A DNA stretch of 64,000 bases, taken from contig JAJKFH010003165.1 of assembly GCA_023333565.1 (NCBI GenBank), positions 744,001 through 808,000 of the forward strand. The letters run 5' to 3'. Positions 1 to 14,219 of this stretch are shown in pieces; positions within the stretch are counted from its first letter, which is position 1, and the number at the start of each line of letters is the position of its first letter. Both the position numbers and the translations under genes were made by a program. Source of the DNA: Puffinus mauretanicus. Its lineage: Eukaryota; Chordata; Aves; Procellariiformes; Procellariidae. The notes under the pieces are model-generated. The model was given only the letters and a program-made list of their open reading frames with translations, was not told the origin of the DNA and ran no database searches.

Positions 1-160
1 GCACTGAGATGGAATGCGAGTATCAGCGTGTTAAATCAGCACTAGCATACAGTGTTGCCAGCTCCTATTTTTTATAGAAGAAATAATCACAATGTCTGAA
101 ATATTCCTTGAAGGCTGTGCTTCTGGATCCGTGCGAGTATGAGTATCTCAAAATTCCTTA

Positions 161-228
161 AAGAAGGAAAAAAAAGAAAGAAAGAAAAAGAAGTTGAAAA
201 TATGAACCAAGTTGAAAATATGAACCAA
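161..228. repeat. purine-rich tract plus 18-bp tandem duplication
   Basis: Positions 161-192 are almost pure A and G on the plus strand. Immediately after, an 18-bp unit starting GTTGAAAATATG occurs twice head to tail without mismatch (193-210 and 211-228). Two perfect copies next to a homopurine run look like a recent replication-slippage product. Confidence 0.85.
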
Positions 229-3172
229 ATGCATAAATCAAAAGAGAACTGAACAATATAAAATGGAATACGCTTTTTAACGCTCATGATTTTTGTGGCA
301 CGGCCAATCACTTTTCAATGCTTGGGCTTGGCAAAAGTGGAAAAAATTACAGGAAAGTGTGGACAACATTTCTTCAGATCTTTCTAAGGGAAGAAAGAAC
401 TGAGGAACAAAGGGGACATGAGAAGGCCTTTGTCTCTTTCTCAGTGGGTGAACATGCCTGTCATTGTGTGAAACAGAAGGCAATAGTGTGTGCCTGGTGG
501 CCCTCAGAGCTTCAGGCCATTCGGATGATTATTGAACGGCCATGGCTGGAGCCTGGGAGAACAGTACGTGTTGGGTAATAACTGCGGGGCTGGGTTGTGT
601 GATCTGGGCAGCTGTCCCTCCCAGGCTGCGTGGAGACAACCGACTCGTTTCACTGAACGCCCCTCTGATGGTAATAACTTCTAGCCCCAGCTAGCTGAAA
701 ATGGATGGAAACCGGTGACCTGGAGGTGAAAGGTGCCGTATCCCATTCCAGTGCCCTGAGTCACTCGTGCTCTCCTTACAATGAGCTTTCTGTGCCGCTC
801 TGAGGGATGCTTTTGCTTTGCTGCTTTCCAGCAGTGGTTGTGAGCTGTGGTGAACTGCTTTCCTCAAACTCTTCCCCTATGGCCCCTTGTTTATTTTAAA
901 GGGCATAGTAGCACTTAATGCGTAGCTTAGGACTGTACTGCTGATTACAAATATCACCTTGCTTTGGCTTCTCTCACCTTGAAAATTCAGATCTTTCCTA
1001 AAGCCTGGAGATTGTACAACTCATACCAGAGTGCGTGTTGTGGGCTACCGGACGTGAGTGAACATAGGCTGTGAGTCCAATGCAAATTATTTCCATTTCA
1101 CATTTTGTCCCATTTTTACAGCAGTGTGGGTCTGTAATTCCTGGAAGCTGAGAGTATTTCAGCCAAGGAAGTTACCTGTATACACGTAAAAGAGCTACTG
1201 TTTGTAGCATATTGGTCTAGTCTGTAAGGTTTTGCAGGTTTGTCATGTCCCAGAGACTACACAGTTTAATACTGCCCGTGCATAAAAAGGAGCAGGAGAA
1301 GCTTGTCTATTTAACTGACACTGGTCTAGCCGATCAATGGCAAGAGTGTACTGATGACTGAGGTGTTTACATGCATATGGAAATGTAGCTCATTATTTCT
1401 GCAAGTACCATTCAGCTCTACTATTGTGCAGCTCCCCACCTTATCTAGGGTACCGCACATTAGACGGACGCTGTGTGCTACGTCAAGGTAGGGCAGACTT
1501 ACTATGAGAAATCTGCAGCACACACGCCACATTAAGAACACAGTATTAACTAAAACTCTTTTCTTCACCACTCCAAAAACATGGAAAACCTGTTAATTAA
1601 AGTGAGAAGAATCAGGAAGGACTGAATGAAACTCCCTTTTACTATCTCCCCTCCATCATGCCTCACTTTTTTCTGTTCTGAGGCATCGCCACTGTGTTTG
1701 CCTGAAGTACAACACTGAAGCACTAATCCTCATGTGTGTGTTTGGTCTGATGGGTTAAAACAATGCCTTGATACTATTTATTTTTGTGAAATGAATGTAG
1801 ACCTCTGTTGGGCCTTTATGCCTCAGTGTTTTGCAGCAAAGGTCAGGAGTCTATTCATAAGACTTCAAAGTGTTATTGTTAAAACATCTCTTTGCTATGT
1901 CACTGTTTTCCCTTTCCTCTCCTCATTCAAAATAATACATTGTCATTAGCGACTTATAACGCTCTCCTCCAAGCGCAGCGTATCCAGCTTTCCTTGATTT
2001 TTTTCCCAAGCTTCCTTCCTATTTAAACACAGAATTGTTTTAGTCAGTTCAGACCCAAATATTCCTAGCCTTGCTATCGTGAAAAAAAAATATCATTCTG
2101 TTTTATGCAGTGATTTATAAGCACTGCAGTTTTATTGCTGTTGTGAGCTGCAGCATTATGATTTGTTACAACAGAAAAGTTACGTTCTAATATGGGCATT
2201 CTTGCAATGTTTGCTCTGACCTTTGCGAGAGTCTTTCTACGGCTAATATGGCCAAAACTTTAGGCTTTTAGTACATTAGTCAGTTTATGAATCCCTGTAA
2301 ATGGCACTTCAGCAAGAAGGGAGAAGGGGAGGAAGATGTGCTATTATAATTCAGTGATGGTGTGTATTACTAGCCCTTGTAGTTATAACTGAAGTTTGTC
2401 ACTTACATCATATATCTTGACTTCAGACATCTTTAACTTGGCATTTAATTTTTCACTCAATGACTTTTAAAGTCCAAAAGATCCATAAGATCATCCAAAA
2501 TGACATTTTCAGTGATTTGGACTCCCAATTATTACTTAGCCAGTTTTTACCCTGAGCCCGGCATGTTGTCTCTGACCAAATCGTGTCCTACGGTAAAGTC
2601 ACCTCCCTCATCTGAGGACACTGAGGGATGCTGAACCCAAAACGTGCCCACTACATGCCAGAAATTAATCATCTTTATTAGTAAGCTACTTATTTCTTCA
2701 GATTTATGTGTCTTTACGGCTTGAAACTATTGGTTCTTGTTACAGTTTATTCTACTGCACCAAAAAATCCTTATTTTCCTCTCGTGAGAGCATTTATTCA
2801 CTGTAACCATGTTACCTCTAAGTCTCCATGTTGATAAATGGAGCAGAGCAAGCTCTGCAGGTGTCTTGGTAAGGCAAATTCTACAGTCAAGGAACATTTT
2901 GTGTGTGTCTTTTTGCACTCCCATGAAACTACTAGCATGGTTTCTGAAGGAAATGTGACTTCTGTGATCACAGTGTCTGTCTGTCCAACTCCTTCCCATT
3001 CTTTTCCTCATGTCTTACTAAATCTTTGGCCACTTTAACTCCAAACTGTCAGGTGGGTAACAGTCTCAGAGTCATTACAGTCTGCGTATTTCCAGTTTTA
3101 CGAAAACTGTTGTGCTGGGAAGAGGTGAGACACATCTGTGCTACTGCGAAGGGAAGGGCAGCCCGAGCTCAG

Positions 3173-3192
3173 CCAGCCGGCCGGCCGGCCTG
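3173..3192. repeat. short CCGG/GCCG simple repeat
   Basis: A run of about three and a half GCCG units with three overlapping CCGG sites sits inside a locally GC-rich patch (about 3,150-3,240) in otherwise AT-leaning sequence. It is too short to be a CpG island and has no adjacent gene. Confidence 0.7.
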
Positions 3193-4439
3193 TGCCCCTG
3201 GGCTGCCCAGCCAGCACTGCCTCAGCTCTTTCCTCAGGGCCATAGTGAGGAGACGGCAACAAACACACTAGGGGCAGAACTGGGCTCCTGCATAAGCGGC
3301 GGAGGAATAGAGAAACGAAGGACGCGATTTCATAGGAAACCAACTTTCCTATGAGCTGCAGAACTAATCATAAACTGCAGGCATCTCTGCTGGGTGGAGG
3401 GCTCCCCACTCAAAAGAGACTTTCCTGTAAATCAGATCTAGGTGTTACAAAATTAAAGATGCCAGCTACGTCAATTACTATTTGCATGCTGGGAAGATAT
3501 TTGCTATTTTGGGATTTTTATATCTCTAACGCCTGTGAATTTGAGCTTTGTTGATACTAGTGAACACTTTATGATTATCTGGCCAGAAATGTGGTCTGCA
3601 TTATACGACGCTCTATGGTGCTATGAATAGAAGTCATGCAGGCTGAGGCATTCAAGACATTTCTCTGTCGTGATACGTATCTGCCATAACACAAATGGAA
3701 TAAAATACTCCAGCCAGGTCTGGCAGTCAGCCACCTCTGGTAACGAATATATTTTGTGATGACTTTTACTATCTCTGCCATGTTATGAATTATTATCCTG
3801 CCTGTTGCCTTAAACAATTAGTAACACAAATTCCAATACCCTGCCCTATCATACTGACAACCCACCAATTATATATCTAAATGTATAGACTCACAAGATA
3901 GGCTATCATCTCTTGGAGGAAGCAATTATAGGACAATGCATGTCAGCCGGAAGATTAAGGGCCCCATGCTAGTTCAAAGAGTTGAGTTTCAGTTCTCACG
4001 ATCTGTCATGTTAGTGACTTTGGGATTAACGGCCACCTGAGATCAAGATGATTTGCGTAGAAACATTAATGACGGTACAGTACAGTGCATAGGGGTCAGC
4101 GTGAATGACTGGTGATCAGTATTCATGGAGCTCATGGGAAGACCACCAGGCATCTGGGAATGGACCAAAAAGAAAGCATGTAAAAAGTGTTTCCTTGTAA
4201 TTTTAGACAATTTACAGGCCTCTAAATATATTTCCTTTATGCTTGTATTTTTCAAAGAAAAATTCTTTTAAGAAGCCTTGCGATGATACGAAATTACACT
4301 TTTACTTGCAGAGGCTTTGGATGATTCAAAGATCATTAATAAATTTTTAGTCGTTAAAGGAAATGCTCTCTTGATACCATGCAAAAACACGATGAGCCAC
4401 ATTTCCTGCCACAAAGAAAGGGTTCTTGGCAGGTTTTAT

Positions 4440-4580
4440 CTAACACATTATATTACATATGTATATCACTATATATATAAAATACACAATATACATAAAA
4501 ATATAAATATAGATATGAAATATCACATATAATACCTAATACTAGGATAATATATATAATATATATATTATATATAATCA
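4440..4580. repeat. AT-rich low-complexity, palindromic TA tract
   Basis: About 140 bases are nearly all A and T, with alternating TATATA runs. The last 34 bases (about 4,546-4,579) read almost the same on both strands, so this part could extrude as a cruciform. It is probably a decayed TA microsatellite; nothing in it suggests a gene. Confidence 0.8.
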
Positions 4581-7500
4581 GTCAATATTTTGTGTAGCAT
4601 CAGATTCCTTGCTGCAGAGGCATTTTTATTTAGCATGTGAAACGTCCTGAATTTGTTATTGCCTGACAGAACAGTTGCAAGGAAGTAGCCAGAATTGGCG
4701 TATTACGTGCAATAAGCTAAAACTGTGAAAGGTGCAGTAGCCGTATAAAATAGTGGAGAAAGAGTTACTATGAGCATAGTTAAGGGAAGTTAGGCTGTTT
4801 GAGAGCAGAACTGATGGATTTATTTGTTCTATGTAATAGTTCCTCCACTGAGGTAAATCTGCCATCACCACTCGAGAAACCGTACCGATTTCTCTACTGC
4901 GGATATTGCAGAAGGCGGGAGCGTCCATCTGTGTGCTTGGGAACTGGCCACGCTGAGCCTGTGCTGTTTCAGGGAGAGCTACTTGGAGTGCTCCAAAGCA
5001 GGGCCAGGGAGTGAGCTGAGGGTTTGGTGGTGTGGACAAGTAGAAGCCCTTTTCTGGGCTCATTTTCTTTTATTTCAGCAATGCTGTGCTCCATAGGGGG
5101 CTACAGGAGGGAAACTGGATCCCACATTCACTCTTGTCCTCAAAACTTTAAGTGATGGAAAATCTGTTATACATTTAATAACTAGTGGCTTGTTACCTTC
5201 ACTGAACTTCATAGTTCAAGGCTGAATTTATTGAATTTCATCTTCCAACTACTATGTCTCATTAGGCATTATTTTTGTTATGTCTCTTCCTCACTGTATG
5301 TGCATATAGGCTGTAATCAAGTAATTTATTAACCTCTAGAATAAACTTAAATAGATTAAGTTTCTTCAGTCTCCACTTACCAGCTGTATTTTCCTGCTTT
5401 AACCATTCTCCCCTAAGCCCTTTGCAAATTTTCAACCTCATTTTTTTGAAGTGTGGATTCCCCCAAAGGACACCGTGTTCTAGCAATGAGCTCACTGATG
5501 ACATAGGCAGAGAAAGTACCATCTCTTTGCCTCTCAGTATTGTTTCTTCATCCAAAAATCTTTTATGCTTTTAAATATGAGCTGTTCTGCTCAATTAGCT
5601 GTCTTGCAGAGCCCTGAGGCAGTTCCCCATTGCGGAGGGCTGATCTCCATTCTTTCTTCCCAGCTGTCTAAGCTTTTGTTTTGAAAACACGTTTTGCTTG
5701 ACTGCGCATAGTATACAGGGCAGACAAATTGCTCTGACTGCTCTTCTAACCTTCGTGATACCTGCATATTTTATTAGCAATTTTGAACTTATTTTCAGAT
5801 GATTAATGAAAATCACGATTCTCCACTTGCTGCTTGCCCACTATTTTTTAAAGATCTGTGAATCAACCAGCCCTTAATCAACTTAACATGTGCTCCAGTG
5901 ATGGCTTCTAGGATTGCGTTTTTGCTGTAGTTAGTATAGAATGGCACAAGTGTAATGTGAAATCATGTGCTGGGCAGTTCCCTAAGAGTATGAAATCTTC
6001 CTACTTGCTTTTTGAGTGAAACTTGCAGTCTCAGAGAACAAAACTGGGTTTGTTTGACCTGGCAAATTTCTTTTAAATCACAGTAGTTACTCTTGGTCTG
6101 TAACCATTGCACAGCACATCATTGGCTACAAGACAGTTTAGTCTAACCCACCTTTTCCTGTGGCTCATGAATTTACTCCAAGAGTGCACAAAAAAAATCT
6201 ATAATGAATCATTGATCAATAAAGACTATTCTTTTTTCTTTAATTCTTCTTTTGCTCTCTCAATTAGAGGGGAAAAGGAAAAACTTAGATTTCATTTGTT
6301 CTAGTGCAAATGCAAATTCCTTCTGGTGAATGAAAGAAAAAAATGGAGGGTGTGAATAAAACAAATGGATATTTCTAGGCTTGATGGAAGCATGGAGAAC
6401 ACAGATAAAATCAAGAACTTTGCAGACAAAGTATGGTTTTGGCAAAACATAATTTTCACTTCAAAAAGATATTATGAATAAAAAATGGGTGGGAGATCTT
6501 TCAAACACTAGGCCCCCAAATATCACATACATTATTATCCATCTGTAAAAGTTTGAGTGATACTTATGTGGTGTTTGGAAAAATGACCTTTTTTTTAAAT
6601 TCACAAGAGGATAAAAAACCTTTCCATTTCTCTTAGTCTTTCTGAAATGCATAAGGTTGATAGCTGTTGTTATGAAGACAGAATAAAAAGATATAGATGG
6701 AGAACTTTCCTGTGCACTACATCCTCTAGCTAGAATGCTCTTTGCTCTTGCTCCACACTACGTACTACATACAATGCAAATCTAAATGTTGAGAGCTAGC
6801 TACATAATTTAAGGTGACCAGTCATAAAGAACTTGTTGCAAGGTGAAGTTTTCCTTTTGTATGCTTAAAAGTAAGTTCTTCAAGACTTGTTCTCAATGTA
6901 AATACAAAGAAGCCTGCACAAAAAACCCCCCTCAATTAAAACCTTTCTTTTAAGCGTCAGTCTCAAATAGAGGAAGCTTGATTTCGCTCTGTGTTCTCAG
7001 GAAAGGTCATCTCTACTAAGCCATCTTTACATGTAGCTCACTGATTAGATGCTTCTTTGTATTTGGATATATATTATAAGAAAGAACTGATTTTCTCCAT
7101 CTTTTGTGATTTACACAGATCACAGAGCCATGAGACATGAAACCAGCACAAACTCTACAACAATTCTTTTTTACCTCGCCGTAAAATTTATTTTAGACTA
7201 CAATTTATTACACAGCTACTCAGTTTAAAAGCTTAGTCCCCCATAAGTTATTGTTTTCTTAAGAAATACAGATGCCTTTAAAAGTAGTTCATTAACATTA
7301 TTCTCTAGCCTTTTTCTTTCTCTTTGGCTCAGCAGAATTGCTGCTGTTCATTTGGAGCCAGTGGCTCCCAATGAGACTCTTAAGTAGGAAGTGCGTCGTG
7401 CACCCTGGTATTGAATCACGCTCACTTTTCTAATGAAAGATCTACCAGGGCTTTTGTAAGCATGATGCATTTTTGCTTACTGTCATGGCTTTCCCTTCCA

Positions 7501-10500
7501 TCTCCAAGCGGAGTAAACATTTTTATGCTAATTTTTGTTCAACTTATTATATCTTCTATTACAGTAGCAAAGCAGGAGGACAGCATACTGTACAAGAGTA
7601 ATCTGCCTAAAAGAGATGGCACAAAGACAACTCCCAGGCTTTCTCTGCTAGTGTCATGACTGATTGACATGATCAGAGCAGAATTCACATGGCGGGCTCC
7701 TCTTAATGCTATCTTTAAATAATAACACTGCTCCCAGTGCTCTAGAGTAATTGTCTCTCTGTCTGCCTTTGATGGCATCAGCTGAGAAGCATGTATTGTC
7801 TCCTAGGTTGTTAAGTGCCTAACAAGTCTGGGATTCAGAGTTAAGTCAAAGGGAAAAAACAAAGATACCTTTGAAACCACTTTGCATTGTGAGTTACCTG
7901 CCTGCAACCTGAAGTGCCTTGCCTCAGAGCCTAAAAAGAGAGGCTCAGTAAGCTCCTTCCTGCTGTAAAAGCCTGTAAAGGTTTCAGGAAAACAATTGCA
8001 ATGTGGAGAAGGGCACCCACCCCTCCTTCCACAAAAAAGTCTTCCCCAACGCACATGTGGAGAGGGTTGCTGGAAAGGCTTTGTCATGAACAGCTTATTC
8101 CGAGTGTTCCAACGGCCTGGCTGAGAGTGCACAGCGATGCTGCCTTAGGAGGGTGTTGACTGACATCCACAGGGCTCAAATCTGGAGTTCAGGATACTGA
8201 AGGCATCTTTGTGGTTTTGCGCCAATCAGTTATGGGGAGAAGATGTCCGCTTTATGTGTAAACAGCTGTTCTCTCTCAGGTTTTTGCGGTCAAATACCTG
8301 TCTGATGGATGGCTGGTAGGAGAAGCATTTGTGGTTGTTTAAATGTAGGATGAAGCCATGGCTGGAACTGGCTTTGTTCTTTTTGGCCGATGAAGACAGA
8401 TAAAGGGTGTGATCGCAATTTGTCTATAAGAAGGACTGTTACAGCAATTAGCTTCTGACTTCCGTTTCACAGTTTCTGCTCGTTATCTTTGATAAATGGA
8501 AGGGTACTTGGGATCAGGAGTGGCTCCTGAAATGAAAGGCTTCACCATGATACCTGTGCATGCAAACATGAGTGGAAATCACTGGTACAGTGTTTGCTTC
8601 ACAGCACTGCAATTCTACCGCCTGTTAAATTGCTTCACCTCGGTGCTGTGCTGGGTCGCATTCCAGTGAGCATAACATGCAAAACCTACCTGTGGGCTTA
8701 GGCAAGTAGAGTAAATTCACTCTCCTCCTTAACTGTCTCGCTTGCCTCCCTCTGGTGCTTTGCATGACAATAGGAAATGTGTGCCACTGGACTGGAATAA
8801 AACAGCCACTTGCAACTTCTTTAATATGATGAGGATGATGTGGTGAAGGGAAACAACTTTCTGAATTGATGAAACATCTAGGAGTCTTAAAGAACATTGC
8901 TCAGCTTGTCCTGAAAAAGATCCACAAAGCTGAAAAATAGTAATAACTCCCAAACACATCCATCACCACTCCCAATATTCCTCTGATTAAACTACTTGGA
9001 ATTCTACTTGGCAATGATAAAGAATGGCATTTGAGAAAGGTCACAAGAAACGTTTTCAAGTTCACTCGTCTGGAACAGATACGTATTTAGATTGCTCAGT
9101 TGTAGTGTATTGATCACCACAGTGATTTCAGAGCTCTTTCTGGTAAGGAGGATGATTTTAGGTAGTAGATAGTCAAACCTATCTGACCCTTGCCACGCGC
9201 TTACGGCAGGGCCACAAAAGGAAGTTCCCTCGTGGTAAGGTGGGTGCATCATGTGGGCTACTCCTACTGTGAGGAAACTCAGTGAAACTGATCCTTTCAT
9301 GCAAGTGGGGCAGCTTCTTGCCATTAATCGTGGGATAAAAGTGTACACATTGCCTCAGAAGAGCCAATGCATTGGATCACCATCCCAGCTTGCCTCATGG
9401 TAGCTGTCCTTGCTTGTATTGTATGTTGTGATCCCACAATAAGTGACTGTTTTAGACTGAAGCAGCCGATCTTCCTGAGCTCACAAGCCACATAATAAAA
9501 TCTTCATGTGGCAAACAGCTACAAGGCATGCGCTCCATAGTCCAGGATGACAAGAGAAGGGAGGGTTCCAGGAGCGATTTAGAGGCAGGATGAGCCAATG
9601 GCTCCCCCAGGGTCCCATGGCTCCACGCGGGATGGGACTGTGCTGGGGTGACAGCTGAATGCAGAGCAACTGAGTGATATTAGCAATGACTGACCCTACT
9701 CACTCCATTGGGATTGAATTAACCGGCAGCCCCTGTGCCAGTACAGTGGCTGTGGTCGTGCACTGGCACACTGGCCAGAAAGCTCCATTAGAGCACCACT
9801 CCTTTGAATATCTGCCTACAGCTGAAGAACCTCTGCTTGGCAACACCTGTAGACTAAAGGGTGCTCCTCCTGCTTTTTAAAACACAACCGAAATAAACAA
9901 ACAAACTCCATCTATTTGCTCGCCAGCCACTACAAACTCCTTTTAACAGTCCAGCTCTATCCAGCTTGTTGATACTCCACCTTTGATGTACAAAGAATAA
10001 ATCCCAGCTTCCTAGCAGAGGCCTGAGCACTAGGGCTGCTGTATGTGAGAAGCTGTGCTGCAGAAACGGTGACGCACCTTGAGCTGCTGAAGTTACTACT
10101 TGGCTATCAGACTAACTGGTTGCAGACAAATCTGTGGAAAATTCTCTGGTTTGTATTTTCTTTCTTCAGTGTTAACTCTGCAGCACTGGAGCCTGAGAAT
10201 GGAGAATGAAGCATCTGAGCTCCATTGGGACCGCAACCAAAGATAATTCACATTGTTTTAAGTCCCCTTACTCAGCACTAATAGAATTCCTGCCAAACCC
10301 AATTACTCCCACCCAAAGCTGAATTAACTTGCCTCTGCAGCAGTAACAGAAACTTTTTTGCTCTATTTCAATAAAAATTGAGGGAAAATGATTTTACTGA
10401 GTAAAACCTCTCTACTTATCTGTCTTCAGAGTTTCACTATAGGCCATCTATAGCTAGGTACATAAGTATACATTTCAAACCATTAGCCTAACATTTTCAA

Positions 10501-11670
10501 ATACAAATACCTCTGTTTTGGAATTAGATATCTATTGTCATTGGCCATCTGGGTATTAAAAGCCATTGAGCATCTCCATCCTTTTAAAATGTTTCAACAC
10601 CTCTGGAAAAAAAGGAACAAAGACCGTCACTGCTGTGACAGCAGCAGTCTTCTGATTTTCCTCCAAGTAGAAAAGTGCCTCACTGAGGTGGATGGATTTA
10701 TGTGAAGAACATTCTGTAGAAATTGGGGTCCAAATTTAAACACTGGCTTTAATCAGTGTAGCAGAGACAGTGGGCAGCAAAGAAGTAGGAACTTGTTAGC
10801 CAAGTCTCCTAGGACAGGGCTAGAATTGCCAAAAATTGTGCCACTTTGTACACACGGCTGCTTTGCACGTGCAGCTCAGCTTGCCCACAGGAGCTGTCCT
10901 GACAGCGAATTCCCAGTTTTACACTCGTTGGTGGGCAAGCTTAGTGTATACAGGGGAACAGCACGGAGAAACAATCTTATTCCTTGCATCATACTTGAAC
11001 TGGCAAGTCCTGATGCACATAATTCCCCCCACCTGCACAGAGCAAAGAGTAAATGGAAATTATGTCTTACTGGATCAAATGTTATCTTCTTACTCCTTTA
11101 CATGTTTTTTTATTGGTAATAAACAACAGGAACTTGTCCTTTAAAATGACAAACTCTCTTTTACTTCACTCATATTGTCAGAAGACATTGTTTAGGCCTT
11201 GTTTACCCTTTGCTAGAAGCTATAGATTACTTTTCTGGACATTTCTGAAAGCAAGAAGAGAGACTGTCCTGTGTTAATAATCACCAAGGTGTGGCTAGCA
11301 TGGAGCGTACAAGGAAACACGTTTAAAGTAACAGTGCATAAAATCTGGTAGCTCTATTTTTTCACTGTATCATCTAAATCCTTCAGCATGAGAGGAAAGG
11401 TGAAAAATGGGTCCCTTCTCTTCGTAACATCTGTCTTATTAAGACAGCTTCTCCTGTTCAGTGCAGGTAAGGTTTAACCTTGAGATATTTTCTCTTCCAT
11501 AAGAAGAGACATGGGAGTTTTGGACTGGAGAAGAGGAAATTCTGCTATAAGGCAAACAGGGATGTGTAATAACCCTTAAACCTTCCTGAAGTTCATATCA
11601 TAATTTTACTATTCCAGATAATTTTTCTGGAGAGCTTTATAGCTTGGGAGACTATCTTTCTCTTTCTATC

Positions 11671-11806
11671 TTTCTCTTCTCTTCTCTTCTCTTCTCTTCT
11701 CTTCTCTTCTCTTCTCTTCTCTTCTCTTCTCTTCTCTTCTCTCATCTCATCTCATCTCATCTCATCTCATCTCATCTCATCTCATCTCATCTCATCTCAT
11801 CTCATC
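11671..11806. repeat. compound pentanucleotide microsatellite (TCTTC)n-(CTCAT)n
   Basis: Two pure arrays of different pentamers lie directly end to end. Positions 11,671-11,740 are TTCTC/TCTTC units, about 14 copies. Positions 11,741-11,805 are exactly 13 perfect CTCAT units. The second unit differs from the first (CTCTT) by one T-to-A change. A short irregular CTTT/CTAT lead-in occupies about 11,655-11,670. The plus strand is pyrimidine-only in the first array. Open frames crossing it are artefacts of the repeat. Confidence 0.97.
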
Positions 11807-12238
11807 AACACATAGCACACAGTGTTAGAAAAGTTGTTTTGTTGCCCCAGCACTAAGCACATGGTTGAACCAGAAGATTGTGTTTCTGAGTTCAGAGCAG
11901 AGTCTGGTGAAGCTGTGATATTCTGGCACAAATCACACTTCTTCTTCAGGCTCCTTTTGGAACAAGACTCTTGGTTAGCCTCTTCTTCTCTGAAAATGTT
12001 TGTACATCAAGTCTTAAAATGCTTAATGGTGTTATTTGAAAGTCTTTTAAATTCACTCATATGGACGGGAAATGGAATAATGGCATAATATCAGCAATAG
12101 CACTAGAATAAGGCAAAATAGGACATCCATGCTTGTACACTCTAAGGTTAAATATGTGATATTAGAAAATTAATTTTACATATGTTTGTTGCTGCACAAT
12201 CCAGGGAATGGTGACAAATGGAACATAGTCAGTCCAGC

Positions 12239-12262
12239 GAGAAATACCAAGAGAAATACCAA
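12239..12262. repeat. 12-bp perfect tandem duplication
   Basis: The unit GAGAAATACCAA occurs twice head to tail, followed by a partial third start (GAGG). It is a slippage-type microduplication with no sign of function. Confidence 0.85.
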
Positions 12263-14219
12263 GAGGAGCCAGGAAAGTGTTGTCAGGCAACAATGACATC
12301 AGCCTGCAACCCTTGCCAGCCTCCCTCCACCACGTCCACAGTTCCACATTGCTGCTCTGCCAAGGGCCGCCACTCCCTTCTCGTTAAATCACTGCGCACA
12401 GGACCAACTCTAAAAGTCCTTTTTTTCCCCCCCCAGTTTACAAGAATGCATCCTGACTACCTGCTATCTAATGTTGAATATGCAATTATTTTGTTTATAT
12501 GAACAAAATATTCAGCATTTCAGATGGATTCCCTTCTTCTTGCCCTACTGGTCCCCCCTTCAATTTTGCTTGTTTTCTCCAGAGCTTGTTTCAAGGATGA
12601 AGGCTCCCGTTTTGATGACTAGATCATATCCTCCACAGTGTGGTTTGTTACTTCATGCTTTTGGGCTGCATCCACTCCCACAACTGCTTCTCCAGGCTAC
12701 TTTTGAGAGCATATATAATATCTGAATTCCTTAGTAAAGAATCTGTCATTGTGAGGGTCAAATGGATGAGGAAACTGGTAGCTAACTAATGGTTTTTGCT
12801 TGCTTGGCTTGTTCATTTCATAAATAGTAGAAAATGTTCTTTAGTCAATGACTGATTTATTTTCAAAGTTTAAAAATGTTAGAAAATACTGTGTGGGAAG
12901 TGGAATTTAATTTTCCCAAAGGAGACACTGGCCTTCAGTTTTCAGATACTATTTTAAATATGCCTAAAAATCATCAATGGTTAAACAGAGCTGCTTCCAA
13001 GAATGTTTTGATGGCTTACAAAGGTCAAACTAAAGGTTAGTTTAACTATTTTAAGTTGCATAACCTTCAAAAGACAGTGACAGCTGAAATAACTCAGTAA
13101 TTTTATGTAGCAATCAATATAATGGCTGGAAAAGCATGAGAAGGGATATATAATTGTCAGAACTCACTGTAAAAAACAGAAGTAATGCTTTTATTGAAAG
13201 AGATGTATGTTTACTTCAGGATAGATAATGCGCTTTTCTATACCATTGGAAAAAACTCGGCGAAGACAAAGTACTTCAATTTTACCATGAGACAAACTCA
13301 GGAAAATCAATTCTGTTGTCCTCATTGACAGTTATTGAATTATCTTGGAGTACAGCTAGAGCTTCATTCTGTTTTTATGTTGGAATACCTCACAAAAATT
13401 AGTATTACGGCTTGTTAACATTATTGTAGGTAGCAATGCAAAAAGTAAATTCTTTCACTTATTCTTGTATTCAATTACAATGGGAGTTAAAATCACAGAC
13501 ACTCTATTAGAAGTTATTTTTTCATTCTTTGTATCTACCAAGCAGCATCTTGTCACATAAGCACTCTCATAATTTTCGAGTGAACATGTTCAAGCCTGAG
13601 TCTTGACAAGGGTAGGAATTTCAAGTTTGTGTTTAAAAAAAAAGGAAAAAAAACCAGAGTCAAATATATTGTTGACTGAAAGATGATCTTATAACTGCAG
13701 CTGTGGTTTTGGATTTGGAAACCTTGTGGTCCCTCTTGTTTCTTCTGTAGTTGTCCTGAGAGATCTTTCACCTGTTTAATTCCACCCTCCCTTAACCCTT
13801 ACTATTATCTTAGTCTGCAGATAGCTTCATTCTCAGTCTTAGACTTTTTCTCAGATCTCTACCACTTAAAGTCTTTTAAGAATGAGGATATCATATTTTT
13901 TTGTGTCTGACTTTACAATAACAGATGCCATAAAAATAGACACAATGTTTGTAGGAATTGCATGTGAACATTTGAGTGCACAATTTATCTCCTTTGCAGT
14001 TTTGATCAACACCCTAGAAAAATAATACCAAAAAACCATTAAGAATAGAACATTGAAAAAATATGGAAAAAAATTAACTAATAAAAATAAGAGCTAGTGC
14101 AAATATAAACTTCTGACTACATTGAAATGGAATCTAACATGGCCCATGTCCTAGTCTTCCCGTGACTTCCAAAAATAGCTTTGAACACATTCCAAGAATC
14201 ACATTAAACTGTATTAGCA

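Larger units (their letters stand above)
1..11640. other. noncoding single-copy stretch, no gene seen
   Basis: Open frames here are all at most 135 codons, overlap on both strands, and show no domain, signal peptide followed by a domain, or exon-like series with matching splice sites. The longest, 135 codons on the minus strand at 4,656-5,063, has no recognisable motif. The base composition is AT-leaning, with small low-complexity tracts listed separately. I read it as intergenic or intronic avian DNA. A short noncoding RNA or enhancer could be present but cannot be shown from one sequence. Confidence 0.6.

Noticed and set aside
11644..11856. 70-codon frame with regular leucine/serine/histidine repeats
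   Set aside because: It is a translation of the pentanucleotide microsatellite, not a protein.
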